From contig NZ_CANMDS010000003.1 in the NCBI RefSeq assembly GCF_947496725.1, positions 434,001-498,000 of the forward strand: a stretch of DNA of 64,000 bases, read 5' to 3'. Of the stretch, positions 18,991 to 28,540 are shown in pieces; position 1 is the stretch's first letter, and each line of letters starts with the position of its first letter. A model generated the notes under the pieces. The model saw only the letters and a list, made by a program, of their open reading frames with translations, was not told the origin of the DNA and ran no database searches. The DNA is from an uncultured Dokdonia sp. GTDB lineage: Bacteria > Bacteroidota > Bacteroidia > Flavobacteriales > Flavobacteriaceae. Position numbers and translations under genes: made by a program.

Positions 18991-19665
18991 ATGACTAAGC
19001 AAGAAAAGGTTGACTTCACTATAGATACACTACAAGAACTTTATCCTCAAATCCCTATCCCTCTAGATCATAAAGATCCCTACACGCTTCTTATAGCCGT
19101 ACTTATGAGTGCACAGAGCACAGATGTACGAGTAAACCAGATTACACCACTATTATTTGAGGTGGCAGATAATCCTTATGATATGGTAAAGCTTACCGTA
19201 GAAGAAATAAGAGAGATTATAAAGCCTGTAGGACTCTCCCCTATGAAGGCAAAAGGAATACACGGGCTATCACAAATCCTTATAGATAAATATAATGGCG
19301 TTGTACCTGCTAGCATAGAGAAGCTTACAGAGTTTCCCGCTGTCGGCCATAAAACTGCAAGTGTTGTTGTTGCTCAGGCCTTTGGTATACCAGCTTTTCC
19401 TGTAGATACGCATATACATAGACTTATGTACCGCTGGGGCTTTACAAATGGTAAAAATGTGGTGCAAACAGAAAAGGATGCAAAGCGCCTCTTTCCAGAA
19501 CATCTCTGGAATGATCTTCACCTCCAAATCATCTGGTACGGCCGTGATTACTCACCTGCTAGAGGATGGGACTTAGAAAAAGATATCATTACAAAAACCA
19601 TAGGCCGTAAGACAGTACTTGCAGACTATGAAAAAATGATGGCCAAAAGAAAGAAGAAGAAATAA
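18991..19665 (+). CDS. nth: Endonuclease III-like DNA glycosylase without iron-sulfur cluster
   Basis: Nth removes oxidised pyrimidines and cuts the abasic site in base excision repair. The protein is 224 aa. The helix-hairpin-helix block ends in FPAVGHKTASVV with catalytic Lys121, and the catalytic Asp139 is in FPVDTHIHRL. The classical C-terminal [4Fe-4S] loop (C-x6-C-x2-C-x5-C) is absent, and the protein contains no cysteine at all. At that place it reads YGRDYSPARGWDLEKDIITK. Cluster-free Nth homologs are known in some lineages. A lysine-rich tail (KRKKKK) ends the protein. The gene is followed by a palindrome copy and a terminator. Confidence 0.92.
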   Translation: MTKQEKVDFTIDTLQELYPQIPIPLDHKDPYTLLIAVLMSAQSTDVRVNQITPLLFEVADNPYDMVKLTVEEIREIIKPVGLSPMKAKGIHGLSQILIDKYNGVVPASIEKLTEFPAVGHKTASVVVAQAFGIPAFPVDTHIHRLMYRWGFTNGKNVVQTEKDAKRLFPEHLWNDLHLQIIWYGRDYSPARGWDLEKDIITKTIGRKTVLADYEKMMAKRKKKK

Positions 19666-19669
19666 GTTT

Positions 19670-19689
19670 TACGCTTTCGCGAAAGCGTA
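19670..19689. repeat. Dispersed palindrome, full 20-bp consensus, after nth
   Basis: A perfect TACGCTTTCGCGAAAGCGTA just past the nth stop, followed 13 bases later by a separate terminator hairpin. Confidence 0.97.
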
Positions 19690-19701
19690 CTCAAAACCCA
19701 T

Positions 19702-19733
19702 AAAAAAACCCCGATGACTAGTCGGGGTTTTTT
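19702..19733. terminator. Terminator between nth and the 50-aa gene
   Basis: AAAACCCCGA and TCGGGGTTTT arms around a 7-nt loop, with A and T runs on the two sides. It can serve both strands. Confidence 0.88.
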
Positions 19734-19739
19734 CAAAGT

Positions 19740-19892
19740 TTAGTTGATGAGTGCTTCAAACTTCATCGATTTATAATGTATAACACTTAAAGCCTTAGAG
19801 TAGTTCAAGAGATAATCTACAGTCTCTTGTTTTGGTTCATATGGGGTCGTCTTTTTATTACCTGACGAAGGTTTAGAGTAAAGTTTTGCCAT
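19740..19892 (-). CDS. Conserved 50-aa protein downstream of sigma factor
   Basis: A short gene read on the minus strand. The ATG is at 19892 and the stop at 19740. The product begins MAKLYSKPSSGNKKTTPYEP, has VDYLLNYSKALSV in the middle and ends MKFEALIN. It is basic and partly helical, with no cysteine or membrane segment. I recall similar small flavobacterial proteins, which supports it being real, but the function is unknown. It lies 52 bases downstream of the sigma factor gene on the same strand and ends at the shared terminator. Confidence 0.75.
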   Translation of the reverse strand: MAKLYSKPSSGNKKTTPYEPKQETVDYLLNYSKALSVIHYKSMKFEALIN

Positions 19893-19944
19893 TCGGATTT
19901 TCTTTGGTTCTTATCAAGAACGCAAAAAAGTATGGCTTATTATG

Positions 19945-20529
19945 TTAATTTGTTAAAACTATGTTATTTGTATCAATCACTTTTCTCAAATTGATCAATG
20001 CGTAACGCATTCTTCCCAGTGCAGTATTAATACTCACTCCCGTGCGCTCTGAGATTTCTTTAAAACTCATCTCCTGGTAAATACGCATTTTGAGTACTTC
20101 CTTTTGATCTTCTGGTAGCTCTTCAATGATACGTTTTACATCTCTGTTTACTTGATCACGTACCATTTGCTTCTCAGCATTAAGACTATTATCACTTAGT
20201 ACAGAAAATATTGAAAACTCACCCGTGTTATCAAATTTAGGCATACGGTTATTACGTCTAAAGTGGTCTATCACTAGATTGTGAGCGATACGCATTACCC
20301 AAGGTAGAAATTTACCCTCTTCATTGTACTTTCCTTTTTTGAGCGTTTTAATGACTTTAATAAAAGTATCTTGAAAAATATCTTCAGAGATATCACGGTC
20401 ATACACCTTTGAGTATATAAAACTATATATACGCTGCTTATGCCTTGCGATAAGCATAGCCAATGATTTTTCGTCTCCTTTGATGTAATTGCTAACGAGC
20501 GTAGCATCTGTAATTAAAACACTTTTCAT
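19945..20529 (-). CDS. Sigma-70 family (ECF-like) RNA polymerase sigma factor
   Basis: A 194-aa sigma factor from the ATG at 20529. The reading frame continues to an ATG at 20568, but MKSVLITDATLVSNYIKGDE is the natural family start. Region 2 includes DISEDIFQDTFIKV and FLPWVMRIAHNLVIDHFRR. Region 4 includes LPEDQKEVLKMRIYQEMSFKEISERTG and VSINTALGRMRYAL. No anti-sigma factor is adjacent, so control is probably not by a membrane anti-sigma partner next door. The 50-aa gene lies downstream on the same strand. The target regulon is unknown. Confidence 0.92.
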   Translation of the reverse strand: MKSVLITDATLVSNYIKGDEKSLAMLIARHKQRIYSFIYSKVYDRDISEDIFQDTFIKVIKTLKKGKYNEEGKFLPWVMRIAHNLVIDHFRRNNRMPKFDNTGEFSIFSVLSDNSLNAEKQMVRDQVNRDVKRIIEELPEDQKEVLKMRIYQEMSFKEISERTGVSINTALGRMRYALINLRKVIDTNNIVLTN

Positions 20530-20747
20530 AAGTACCACTTTGTAGATTAAAATTGCTAGAACCTCCATTCTAGCCCAAAATTTTATAAAGTAGTATTATG
20601 CTATACGCAGTTTGTTTTTGTGTTTATAACGGTAAATATATAATAATTATGTTAACCTTTCTTAAAAAATGGGGTATTTACACAATATTTTAATCAAAAC
20701 ATCTTAAAACCCGTCTTTACTCGGTTTTAATAGCACTACACTTTCGG

Positions 20748-20755
20748 TATCTTTG
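20748..20755 (+). promoter_or_regulatory. -7 box of the uvrA promoter
   Basis: TATCTTTG matches TAnnTTTG, 21 bases ahead of the ATG. The -33 element is weak. Confidence 0.5.
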
Positions 20756-20776
20756 TTAGATATCTAAAGAATTGCG

Positions 20777-23572
20777 ATGCTTATAGACGTTGAGGATGTA
20801 AATCCTAAGAAGAATATTATCATTAAGGGTGCCAAACTCCACAATCTCAAAAATATTAATGCTGTTATCCCTAGAAACAAACTTGTGGTCATCACAGGAC
20901 TCTCTGGATCTGGTAAATCATCATTAGCCTTTGACACACTCTATGCCGAAGGACAGCGTCGCTATGTAGAAAGTTTATCATCATATGCCAGACAGTTTTT
21001 AGGCAGGCTAGATAAACCTAAGGTAGACTATATAAAAGGTATTGCTCCTGCTATTGCTATTGAACAAAAGGTAAACAGCACAAACCCTAGATCTACCGTA
21101 GGTACCTCTACAGAGATTTATGATTATCTCAAATTACTTTTTGCCCGTATAGGCAAGACCTACTCGCCTGTGTCTGGCAATGAGGTGAAAAAGGATACCG
21201 TTACAGATGTGGTAAAGTATATTTTGGCTTTCGCCAAAAGAGAAAAACTCCTGCTTCTCGCTCCTATTCACTTAGAAAAAGGAAGAAAAATTGAATCAAA
21301 ACTTCAAGCCCTTTTACAACAAGGATATGCTCGTATACAAGTAAAAGGAGAAGTAAAACGCCTAGATGAAGTAGCCGAAATAGGTTCTAAGCTTAAAGCG
21401 AAAGACATCCTACTTGTAGTAGACCGTATCATCACAAATCCAGAAGATGAAGATTTTGTAAATCGTCTCTCAGACGCTATACAAACGGCGTTTTTTGAAG
21501 GTAAAGGAACGCTCTTTATAGAAAAAATGGAAGACGGCTCACGGCGCCAGTTCTCAAATAAGTTTGAGCTAGATGGAATGTCATTCTTAGAGCCTAACGT
21601 ACATTTATTTTCTTTTAACAATCCTTATGGTGCCTGCCCTACTTGTGAGGGCTATGGTGATGTAATAGGTATAGATGAAGATCTTGTAGTGCCTAACACG
21701 GCACTCTCTGTGTATGAGAATGCTATTTTTCCTTGGAGAGGTGATAGTATGAGTCATTACAGAGACCAGCTAGTTAATCGTGCATATAAGTTTGACTTCC
21801 CTATACACAAACCTTGGTTTGAACTCACGCAAGAACAGCAGCAGCTTGTTTGGGAAGGTAATACACACTTTGACGGACTCAACAAGTTCTTTAAATTCTT
21901 AGAGTCTAAAGCTTATAAAATACAAAACCGGGTGATGCTCTCTCGCTACCGCGGTAAGACAAAATGTAATACCTGTAAAGGTAAACGCCTGCGCCCAGAG
22001 GCAACTTACGTGAAGATAGGAGGAAAAAACATTGTAGACCTTGTAGAGTTACCACTTAACGAAGTAGAAGACTTTTTTAATGGATTAACGCTTAATGAAT
22101 ATGATACTACGGTAGCAAAGCGATTACTTACAGAAATAAAAAGTAGGTTACAGTTTTTACAAAAAGTAGGACTCAACTATCTCACACTTAATAGAAAATC
22201 TAATACTCTCTCTGGTGGTGAGTCACAACGTATTAACCTCGCCACATCATTAGGTAGTAGCCTTGTAGGCTCTATGTATATTCTTGATGAACCTAGCATA
22301 GGTTTACACCCTAGAGATACAGAAAAACTCATAGAGGTCCTTAAGTCTCTAAGAGATTTAGGCAACACAGTCATCGTAGTAGAGCACGATGAGGATATTA
22401 TGAAACAAGCAGACTTCATAATAGATATAGGCCCTGAAGCAGGAACCTTTGGGGGTGACGTAGTTGCAGTAGGTGACTATGATGATATTCTTAAAAGTGA
22501 GTCACTCACGGCAGGATATCTGAATGGAACATTAGAAATAGAGGTACCTAAAAAGCGTAAAACTTCAAAATACTATGCAGAGGTTATAGGTGCTAGAGAA
22601 AATAATCTTAAAAATGTAGATGTACGTTTTCCTCTAGGAGTTTTTACGGCTGTTACAGGTGTTTCTGGAAGTGGTAAGTCTACACTTGTGCGTAAGATTC
22701 TCTATCCTGCTATGCTTAAAGCAATAGGAGGTTATGGTGAGAAAGCAGGACAGTTTACAAAGCTCACCGGTAATTATGACAACATAAAAACCATAGAGTA
22801 TGTAGATCAAAACCCAATAGGAAGGTCTTCTAGATCAAACCCAGTGACTTATATTAAAGCTTACGATGATATTAGAAAACTATTTGAAAGTCAGAAACTT
22901 AGTAAAATAAGAAATTATAAAGCAAAGCACTTTTCTTTTAATGTAGATGGTGGTCGCTGTGAGACTTGCAAAGGTGAAGGCGAGGTAACTATAGAGATGC
23001 AATTTATGGCAGATGTGCATCTTGTATGTGAGACGTGTAAAGGCAAGAGATTTAAAAAAGAAGTGCTTGAGGTAGCTTTTAATGGTAAAAATATAGACGA
23101 TATCCTCACGATGACTATTGACGATGCGGTGTCATTTTTCACAGAACATAATGAGGCAAAAATAACACGTAAATTAAAGCCACTTCAAGATGTAGGCCTA
23201 GGATATGTAACTTTAGGACAAAGCTCTTCTACCCTCTCTGGTGGTGAGGCACAACGTATAAAGCTTGCAAGCTTTCTCGTAAAAGGAACTACAAAGGACA
23301 AGACGCTATTCATTTTTGATGAACCTACTACGGGACTTCACTTTCACGATATAAAAAAGCTCCTAGCTTCTTTTGAGGCTCTTATTGAAAAAGGTCACTC
23401 TATCATTGTTGTAGAGCATAATATGGACCTTGTGAAATGTGCAGACTATGTTATCGATATGGGACCAGAAGGTGGTAAAAATGGAGGAAAACTCGTAGCG
23501 GCCGGAACACCAGAAGAAGTTGCAAAAAATAAGAAATCATTTACCGGTACATACTTAAAGGAAAAACTCTAA
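20777..23572 (+). CDS. uvrA: Excinuclease ABC subunit A
   Basis: UvrA is the damage-recognition ATPase of nucleotide excision repair. It is 931 aa, the normal length. It has two ABC ATPase modules: Walker [10 protein letters not shown] at residues 41-49 and GVSGSGKST in the second half. The signatures are [12 protein letters not shown] and [12 protein letters not shown]. Zinc-finger cysteines are seen in [21 protein letters not shown] and the pair [17 protein letters not shown] degenerate palindrome copy is read as ILAFAKREK near residue 155. The gene stands alone on its strand with its own -7 box. Confidence 0.97.
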   Translation: MLIDVEDVNPKKNIIIKGAKLHNLKNINAVIPRNKLVVITGLSGSGKSSLAFDTLYAEGQRRYVESLSSYARQFLGRLDKPKVDYIKGIAPAIAIEQKVNSTNPRSTVGTSTEIYDYLKLLFARIGKTYSPVSGNEVKKDTVTDVVKYILAFAKREKLLLLAPIHLEKGRKIESKLQALLQQGYARIQVKGEVKRLDEVAEIGSKLKAKDILLVVDRIITNPEDEDFVNRLSDAIQTAFFEGKGTLFIEKMEDGSRRQFSNKFELDGMSFLEPNVHLFSFNNPYGACPTCEGYGDVIGIDEDLVVPNTALSVYENAIFPWRGDSMSHYRDQLVNRAYKFDFPIHKPWFELTQEQQQLVWEGNTHFDGLNKFFKFLESKAYKIQNRVMLSRYRGKTKCNTCKGKRLRPEATYVKIGGKNIVDLVELPLNEVEDFFNGLTLNEYDTTVAKRLLTEIKSRLQFLQKVGLNYLTLNRKSNTLSGGESQRINLATSLGSSLVGSMYILDEPSIGLHPRDTEKLIEVLKSLRDLGNTVIVVEHDEDIMKQADFIIDIGPEAGTFGGDVVAVGDYDDILKSESLTAGYLNGTLEIEVPKKRKTSKYYAEVIGARENNLKNVDVRFPLGVFTAVTGVSGSGKSTLVRKILYPAMLKAIGGYGEKAGQFTKLTGNYDNIKTIEYVDQNPIGRSSRSNPVTYIKAYDDIRKLFESQKLSKIRNYKAKHFSFNVDGGRCETCKGEGEVTIEMQFMADVHLVCETCKGKRFKKEVLEVAFNGKNIDDILTMTIDDAVSFFTEHNEAKITRKLKPLQDVGLGYVTLGQSSSTLSGGEAQRIKLASFLVKGTTKDKTLFIFDEPTTGLHFHDIKKLLASFEALIEKGHSIIVVEHNMDLVKCADYVIDMGPEGGKNGGKLVAAGTPEEVAKNKKSFTGTYLKEKL
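21226..21240. repeat. Degenerate palindrome copy inside uvrA
   Basis: GGCTTTCGCCAAAAG keeps the AFAK coding but has lost symmetry. It is a possible decayed copy, or chance. Confidence 0.4.
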
Positions 23573-23598
23573 TCATCTACTAATTAGATATTACCTCC

Positions 23599-23629
23599 GA
23601 AAGTCCTATTTTAGTACAATGGGACTTTC
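23599..23629 (+). promoter_or_regulatory. Inverted repeat enclosing a start codon
   Basis: GAAAGTCC (23599-23606) and GGACTTTC (23622-23629) can pair, with the ATG at 23619 in the loop. This could reduce or regulate initiation of the following gene. Confidence 0.35.
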
Positions 23630-24461
23630 TAATTTTATAAAAAACCTCGTTCAAGCTACAAAAACTACAGCTTTTGATCCTGGTGTATTTAATGATGAGC
23701 TTGCCAGTAAGGTTAGTTGGTCACCTAAGGCTGGCGGTGGCGCAAACTTCAAGACCAAAAGCTTAGTAAAAATCTCTGATAGCGAACTTCAATATAAAGC
23801 CTCCTCGTTTGGAAAAATATTTGGAGCACTATTTATTATTTTCCCTATAGTATTTATCCTTGTAGGAACTACAACTCTTATTAAAACAGGCTTTAAGGTA
23901 GAAGCGTTAATTTTTGTACTAATACCTCTTATCTTTATTGGTGTAGGAATCTTTATAATTAAAAAATTCAATAGCACAATTACATTTAATAAGTCATCAG
24001 GCTATTTTCATAAAAGTAAAAAGAAAGAAGTAACAAGCCTAGCTGTGCAAGAAAATGCACATAATTTTAAGCTAGACACGATAAAGGCTTTGCAAATTTT
24101 ACCAGAGCGTGTGCGTGGTGATAAAAGCTCTTACACCAGCTATGAGATTAACCTTGTATTTGAAGATGGTAGTCGTTATAATATTGTGGATCACGGCCAC
24201 AGAAAAAGTATAGAGACAGATGCTGTAACACTAAGTGATTTTTTAGGAGTTCCCGCCTGGAATAAAATGACAGGAACCACCTATTTATCTTCATCTAGTG
24301 CTACAAGCTCTTCATATAACAGCCTTGAACCTCACGATCTGAGATCAAATAAAAATAAAACAAGTTATGATTCGTCATCAACGACTTATGCTAGTGATAG
24401 TACTTATGAGACAGATGATCTAGATAGTGATTATGACTCAACAAAACCTCGAGAAATGTAG
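23619..24461 (+). CDS. Membrane protein with Ser/Asp-rich tail, unknown function
   Basis: A 280-aa protein. Residues 1-60 are soluble. Two adjacent membrane helices lie at about 66-88 (IFGALFIIFPIVFILVG) and 95-115 (EALIFVLIPLIFIGVGIFII). A cytoplasmic-looking domain follows with a PH-like flavour (ITFNKSSGYFHKSKKKEV and YEINLVFEDGSRYNIVDHG). The last 60 residues are low-complexity Ser/Thr/Asp/Tyr. I do not recognise a named family. The start codon lies inside an inverted repeat, and a palindrome copy follows the stop. Confidence 0.8.
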   Translation: MGLSNFIKNLVQATKTTAFDPGVFNDELASKVSWSPKAGGGANFKTKSLVKISDSELQYKASSFGKIFGALFIIFPIVFILVGTTTLIKTGFKVEALIFVLIPLIFIGVGIFIIKKFNSTITFNKSSGYFHKSKKKEVTSLAVQENAHNFKLDTIKALQILPERVRGDKSSYTSYEINLVFEDGSRYNIVDHGHRKSIETDAVTLSDFLGVPAWNKMTGTTYLSSSSATSSSYNSLEPHDLRSNKNKTSYDSSSTTYASDSTYETDDLDSDYDSTKPREM

Positions 24462-24465
24462 TATC

Positions 24466-24484
24466 ACGCTTTCGCGAAAGCGTA
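24466..24484. repeat. Dispersed palindrome after the membrane protein gene
   Basis: A perfect CGCTTTCGCGAAAGCG core with matching outer A/T, 5 bases after the stop codon. Confidence 0.95.
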
Positions 24485-24509
24485 ACAAAAACCATCAACA
24501 CGTTTAATT

Positions 24510-25373
24510 ATGAAAAACCTATTACTACTGTTACTTCTGTTTTCAATTACGTTTGTGAGGTCACAATCTGATACAGAGATTTTTCTATTTGATATCGATG
24601 CCACGCAAGAAAAACCTGTGCTTAACAACAAAAAAAACATTAGTCAAAATAAAGGCTATGACAGCCAGCCACAATTTCTGGCAGATAATGTGATTATTTA
24701 TGCTGGTACTCGTGAAGGGCAAACAGAAATCATACAGTATACGAGAGGTACTTCAAAACAGTTTAACACAAGTACTCAAGGAGGAGAATACTCTCCGCAG
24801 TTTATGATGGGTACGCGAGGTATCTCTGCAGTACGCTTAGATCCAGATGGCTTACAGCGATTATATCACTACCTACCTAGAAAAACAGAAACTCCTACCC
24901 TAGTTAAAGATGCGGTAGTGGCTTACTATACTTGGTTTGACAAGAATACCATTGTAGGAGCAGATATTGTTGGAGATAATTTACATCTAGTAATTCATCA
25001 CTTAGATAGTAAAAAAACAGAAGACCTAAAGATAGCAGTAGGTAGATCTTTTCATAAAATTCCTGAGACTCCTCTGGTAAGTTTTATAGACAAAACTTCA
25101 CAACCCTGGATGGTAAAATCTATTGACCCAGCTACAAAAAAGATAAAAAACATAATACCGCTAGATGAGGGCGTAGAAGATATAAACTGGCTACCAGATG
25201 GCCGATTACTTGCAGCAAAGGGGAATACCATTTATGTTAAAGAAAAAAACGCGTGGAATGTCTTCCATAGTTTTACAGATACAGCGCTACAAGACATTAC
25301 ACGGTTTGCTATTGCGCCTGGTGGTAATCAGATTGCTATTGTATCTACAATCTCACAACCAAAATCTGAGTAA
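24510..25373 (+). CDS. Secreted TolB/PD40-type beta-propeller protein
   Basis: A 287-aa exported protein with a hydrophobic signal peptide (LLLLLLLFSITFVRSQ). It has repeating blades such as YDSQPQFLADNVIIYAGTREG, GGEYSPQFMMGTRGISAVRLD and EDINWLPDGRLLAAKGNTIYV, typical of WD40-like/TolB C-terminal propellers. No lipobox is seen, so it is probably periplasmic. It is the first gene of a run of exported proteins up to 36 kb and lies 20 bases ahead of the T9SS cargo gene, so they are likely co-transcribed. The role is probably protein or ligand binding. Confidence 0.82.
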   Translation: MKNLLLLLLLFSITFVRSQSDTEIFLFDIDATQEKPVLNNKKNISQNKGYDSQPQFLADNVIIYAGTREGQTEIIQYTRGTSKQFNTSTQGGEYSPQFMMGTRGISAVRLDPDGLQRLYHYLPRKTETPTLVKDAVVAYYTWFDKNTIVGADIVGDNLHLVIHHLDSKKTEDLKIAVGRSFHKIPETPLVSFIDKTSQPWMVKSIDPATKKIKNIIPLDEGVEDINWLPDGRLLAAKGNTIYVKEKNAWNVFHSFTDTALQDITRFAIAPGGNQIAIVSTISQPKSE

Positions 25374-25392
25374 TCATTTATCTATAATAAAG

Positions 25393-26190
25393 ATGAAAAA
25401 TAAGAGCACAATGAAGACAAAAATGAATCGGCAGCTTATTTTGAGTATGGGATTCATACTCACATCTGTTATTGCCACTGCTCAAGGCTTTACTTATAAT
25501 GAAGAGACAGACGGTGACCTCTCAGATCAGTTTGACGCTCCTAGTGGTCCTTTTATTCTCGAGGTAGGAGATAATAGCATTACAGCAGATCAACAAGGTA
25601 ATCCTCGTGATATAGATTATATCACAATAACCTTACCGCCAGATTTACAGCTAGATCAACTTATTCTTGACGGTTATACTGCAGAGGGTACCAATAATGA
25701 GGCATTTATAGGCTTGCAAGAAGGCAACGCGTTTACAACAGATGCAATGACTACAACGGCAAGTGATTTACTAGGAGGTATGACGTATGGTGGCGGTAAT
25801 CTAGATACAGATTTACTACCACAAATTGGGCAACTAGGCACAGGCTTTACCCCACCACTACCTACCGGAACTTATACCTTCTGGCTTAATCAAACAGGAC
25901 CTAACTCTCAGGCTACGCTTAGATTTGTAGTTTCAGGAACTCTAGCTATAGAAGAAGTTACCACACAAAATGATATAGTAATCTACCCTAACCCAGTACG
26001 CGAGACGCTACATATAAGCGCTCCAGGCACAGCCGTTCAGAAACTCGAAATCTACAATATCACAGGAAAATTAATAGTCTCGCAGGCTACTCTATCACCT
26101 GTAACATTTAGTGCCACACCGTCCGGAATCTATTTTGTAAAAGTCTTTACAAGCTCTGGTATTATTACTCAAAAAATTAACAAACTATAA
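25393..26190 (+). CDS. Secreted protein with T9SS type A sorting domain
   Basis: A 265-aa protein from the ATG at 25393; MKTKMN at 25411 is an alternative start. The frame is open upstream into the previous gene, but that part is out of frame with a real protein. A signal peptide (LILSMGFILTSVIATAQG) leads a secreted domain with no named match. The last 75 residues are a Por-type C-terminal sorting domain: IVIYPNPVRETLHI, then LEIYNITGKLI, then PSGIYFVKVFTSSGIITQKI. The protein is therefore exported by the type IX system to the cell surface or medium. It lies between the beta-propeller gene and the CBM9 lipoprotein gene. Confidence 0.85.
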   Translation: MKNKSTMKTKMNRQLILSMGFILTSVIATAQGFTYNEETDGDLSDQFDAPSGPFILEVGDNSITADQQGNPRDIDYITITLPPDLQLDQLILDGYTAEGTNNEAFIGLQEGNAFTTDAMTTTASDLLGGMTYGGGNLDTDLLPQIGQLGTGFTPPLPTGTYTFWLNQTGPNSQATLRFVVSGTLAIEEVTTQNDIVIYPNPVRETLHISAPGTAVQKLEIYNITGKLIVSQATLSPVTFSATPSGIYFVKVFTSSGIITQKINKL

Positions 26191-26195
26191 TATTA

Positions 26196-26990
26196 ATGAA
26201 ACACCTATTAACCATCTGTTTACTCACACTCGCATTATCGAGCTGTAAAGAATCTACAACAACTGTATCCCCATCTTCAGACCTTGTTGAAGATACAAGT
26301 GAGATACCTAATAATAAGATAGACCACCAGTTACGACAAGTTCAAAAAGCCACTATTGCACCAGAGCTGGACGGAAAGGCAGATGATCCCATATGGAAAA
26401 GTGTGAGCTGGCAACAATTAGATCAAAAATGGCTGGGAGATGATTATACTGCAAAAGATTTCGCTGGTCGTTATAAACTTGCTTGGACTCCAGAGGCCTT
26501 ATATATACTTGCAGAAATTACAGATGACGTAATTTATGATAAAGAAAAAGACCCACTCACCCTATGGTGGGATGATGACTGCCTAGAGATTTTTATAGAT
26601 GAAGACAACTCTGGTGGTGGTCACCAGTTTACCCACAATGCATTTGCATATCACGTAGCTCTAGACGGTAATGTGGTAGATGTTGCTCCAGGTAAAACAC
26701 CTACATTATACAATAGCCACGTACAATCTAAAACTACAAGTGTAAGAGAAAATACGATGCTATGGGAGTGTAAGATGACTATCTATGACGCTACTTATAA
26801 AGATGGTGGTGTGAACGAACAAAAAATACTAGCACCTAATAAAAAAATGGGCTTTGCCCTAGCCTATTGTGATAATGATGCAAGTGAAGAGCGAGAAAAC
26901 TTTATAGGCTCTGTAGCTGTGCCAGGTGAAGATAAAAACAGAGGCTGGATAGACGCAGGTATTTTTGGCACTATTGAGCTCGTGGAGTAA
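26196..26990 (+). CDS. CBM9-like lipoprotein
   Basis: A 264-aa lipoprotein. The signal peptide ends in the lipobox ALSSC, with the cysteine as lipid anchor. The rest is a single CBM9-like beta-sandwich: APELDGKADDPIWKSV, YKLAWTPEALYILAEITDDV, WWDDDCLEIFIDEDNSGG and a C-terminal GFALAYCDND. This type often binds sugars or cofactors, but the ligand is not known. It starts 6 bases after the T9SS cargo gene, so translation is probably coupled. A palindrome copy lies in the gap downstream. Confidence 0.85.
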   Translation: MKHLLTICLLTLALSSCKESTTTVSPSSDLVEDTSEIPNNKIDHQLRQVQKATIAPELDGKADDPIWKSVSWQQLDQKWLGDDYTAKDFAGRYKLAWTPEALYILAEITDDVIYDKEKDPLTLWWDDDCLEIFIDEDNSGGGHQFTHNAFAYHVALDGNVVDVAPGKTPTLYNSHVQSKTTSVRENTMLWECKMTIYDATYKDGGVNEQKILAPNKKMGFALAYCDNDASEERENFIGSVAVPGEDKNRGWIDAGIFGTIELVE

Positions 26991-27030
26991 ATCTTCGGTT
27001 GCTGTAATTCAGCTGTAAGGTTTATATACA

Positions 27031-27046
27031 CGCTTTCGCGAAAGCG
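27031..27046. repeat. Dispersed palindrome between CBM9 lipoprotein and M28 peptidase genes
   Basis: A perfect CGCTTTCGCGAAAGCG core in the 114-base intergenic gap. Confidence 0.95.
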
Positions 27047-27104
27047 GTCTACACATCAACACATTCTTTACTATCTTTAAAACAAAAATTTATACTTTAT
27101 ATCA

Positions 27105-28493
27105 ATGTTAAGAAATTTACCCACCCTACACATTCCAAATCCAAAACAACTCATCACTACTTCTGTACTTACTGCTTTTACATTTTGCCTTTCTATAGGT
27201 ACAAGTGTAGCGCAAACAGATACAAGAATCTATGATATCATAGATGCCGTATCTGAAGACAGATTACGGGCAGATGTAAAAAAACTTGCAGATTTTGGAA
27301 CAAGACACACCTTAAGTGATACTGTTTCAAACACTCGCGGCATAGGCGCCGCTAGAAGATGGATAAAAAGTGAGTTTGAAAAAACATCTCAAGCTTGTAA
27401 TAACTGTCTAGATGTTTTTTACCAGAGTGATTTAGTAAAAAAAGGTACAAACCCTCGTATTGTAAAGGATGTAGCGGTAGTAAATGTTGTTGCTGTACAA
27501 AAAGGCAGCAAGTACCCTAACCGTTACATACTAATGAGCGGTGATATAGATAGTAGAATTTCTGATCCTACAAATTATACAGATGACGCTCCTGGGGCAA
27601 ATGATAATGCGAGCGGTATGGCTGGTACACTAGAAGCGGCAAGAGTATTATCAAAATATACTTTTGAAAACAGTATCATATATGTAGGCCTCTCTGGAGA
27701 AGAGCAAGGACTCTTTGGAGGAAAAGGGCTCGCAGCTTACGCAAAAGAGCAAGGCTGGGAGATTATAGGTATTATGAACAATGATATGATAGGCAATATA
27801 GAAGGTGTAGATGGAGTGATAGATAATAGAACTTTTAGAATATTTTCTGAGCCAGTCCCTCCTACTGAGACAGAGAGACAGCGCAACGCAAGACGCTTTT
27901 ATGGCGGTGAGGTAGATGGTATATCAAGACAACTGGCTCGTTTTATTTACAAAACCACAAAGACGTATATGCCAGAGATGAACCCTATGATGATTTATAG
28001 ACTTGACCGTTTTGGTCGTGGTGGTCACCACAGACCTTTTAACGACGCTGGTTTTGCTGGAATACGTATAATGGAAGCACACGAAAATTATACACAGCAA
28101 CACCAAGACATACGTACAGAAAATGGAATAAATTATGGAGATACTTTTGAGCACGTAAACTTTCCATATAATGCAAAACTTACAGCCGTAAATGCCATAA
28201 ACCTTGCAAGCATCGCCTGGGCACCTCCTACTCCTAGTAATGTAGGTATAGGTGGTATTGTAGAGGCAAACGCACGTCTAGAGTGGGATGCCGTAGAGGG
28301 CGCAGTAGCTTATAAAGTGTACTGGAGAGATACCACCTCTCCTACTTGGGATAACTCAAGACTTATCACAAGTGGTACAAGTGCCACTCTTAAAGGTATT
28401 GTGATAGATAACTTTTTCTTTGGCGTAGCTGCTGTAGGTAAAGATGGTCACGAGAGTCCAGTAGCATTCCCTAGTACTATTATAAGAGATTAA
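27105..28493 (+). CDS. Exported M28 family metallopeptidase
   Basis: A 462-aa exported peptidase with a signal region (ITTSVLTAFTFCLSIGTSVAQ). M28 features are the bridging Asp in PGANDNASGMAGTLEAARVL, the catalytic Glu pair in SGEEQGLFGGKGLA, NNDMIGN, and a final metal histidine in IRIMEAHENYTQQHQD. The first zinc ligand position, usually His in a GHxDS motif, is Asp here (MSGDIDSR). A fibronectin III-like domain ends the protein (NARLEWDAVEGAVAYKVYWRD). It should release N-terminal amino acids or peptides in the periplasm or outside. It directly precedes the M20D and SusCD genes. Confidence 0.88.
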   Translation: MLRNLPTLHIPNPKQLITTSVLTAFTFCLSIGTSVAQTDTRIYDIIDAVSEDRLRADVKKLADFGTRHTLSDTVSNTRGIGAARRWIKSEFEKTSQACNNCLDVFYQSDLVKKGTNPRIVKDVAVVNVVAVQKGSKYPNRYILMSGDIDSRISDPTNYTDDAPGANDNASGMAGTLEAARVLSKYTFENSIIYVGLSGEEQGLFGGKGLAAYAKEQGWEIIGIMNNDMIGNIEGVDGVIDNRTFRIFSEPVPPTETERQRNARRFYGGEVDGISRQLARFIYKTTKTYMPEMNPMMIYRLDRFGRGGHHRPFNDAGFAGIRIMEAHENYTQQHQDIRTENGINYGDTFEHVNFPYNAKLTAVNAINLASIAWAPPTPSNVGIGGIVEANARLEWDAVEGAVAYKVYWRDTTSPTWDNSRLITSGTSATLKGIVIDNFFFGVAAVGKDGHESPVAFPSTIIRD

Positions 28494-28540
28494 CCTAATA
28501 CCATATGGACTCAAATGTGGGTCTGCTTAATAACAATTAT

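Noticed and set aside
25198-25392. Upstream extension of the T9SS cargo gene into the beta-propeller gene
   Set aside because: The extension has no signal peptide logic and overlaps a well-supported gene in another frame; the ATG at 25393 starts a normal signal peptide.
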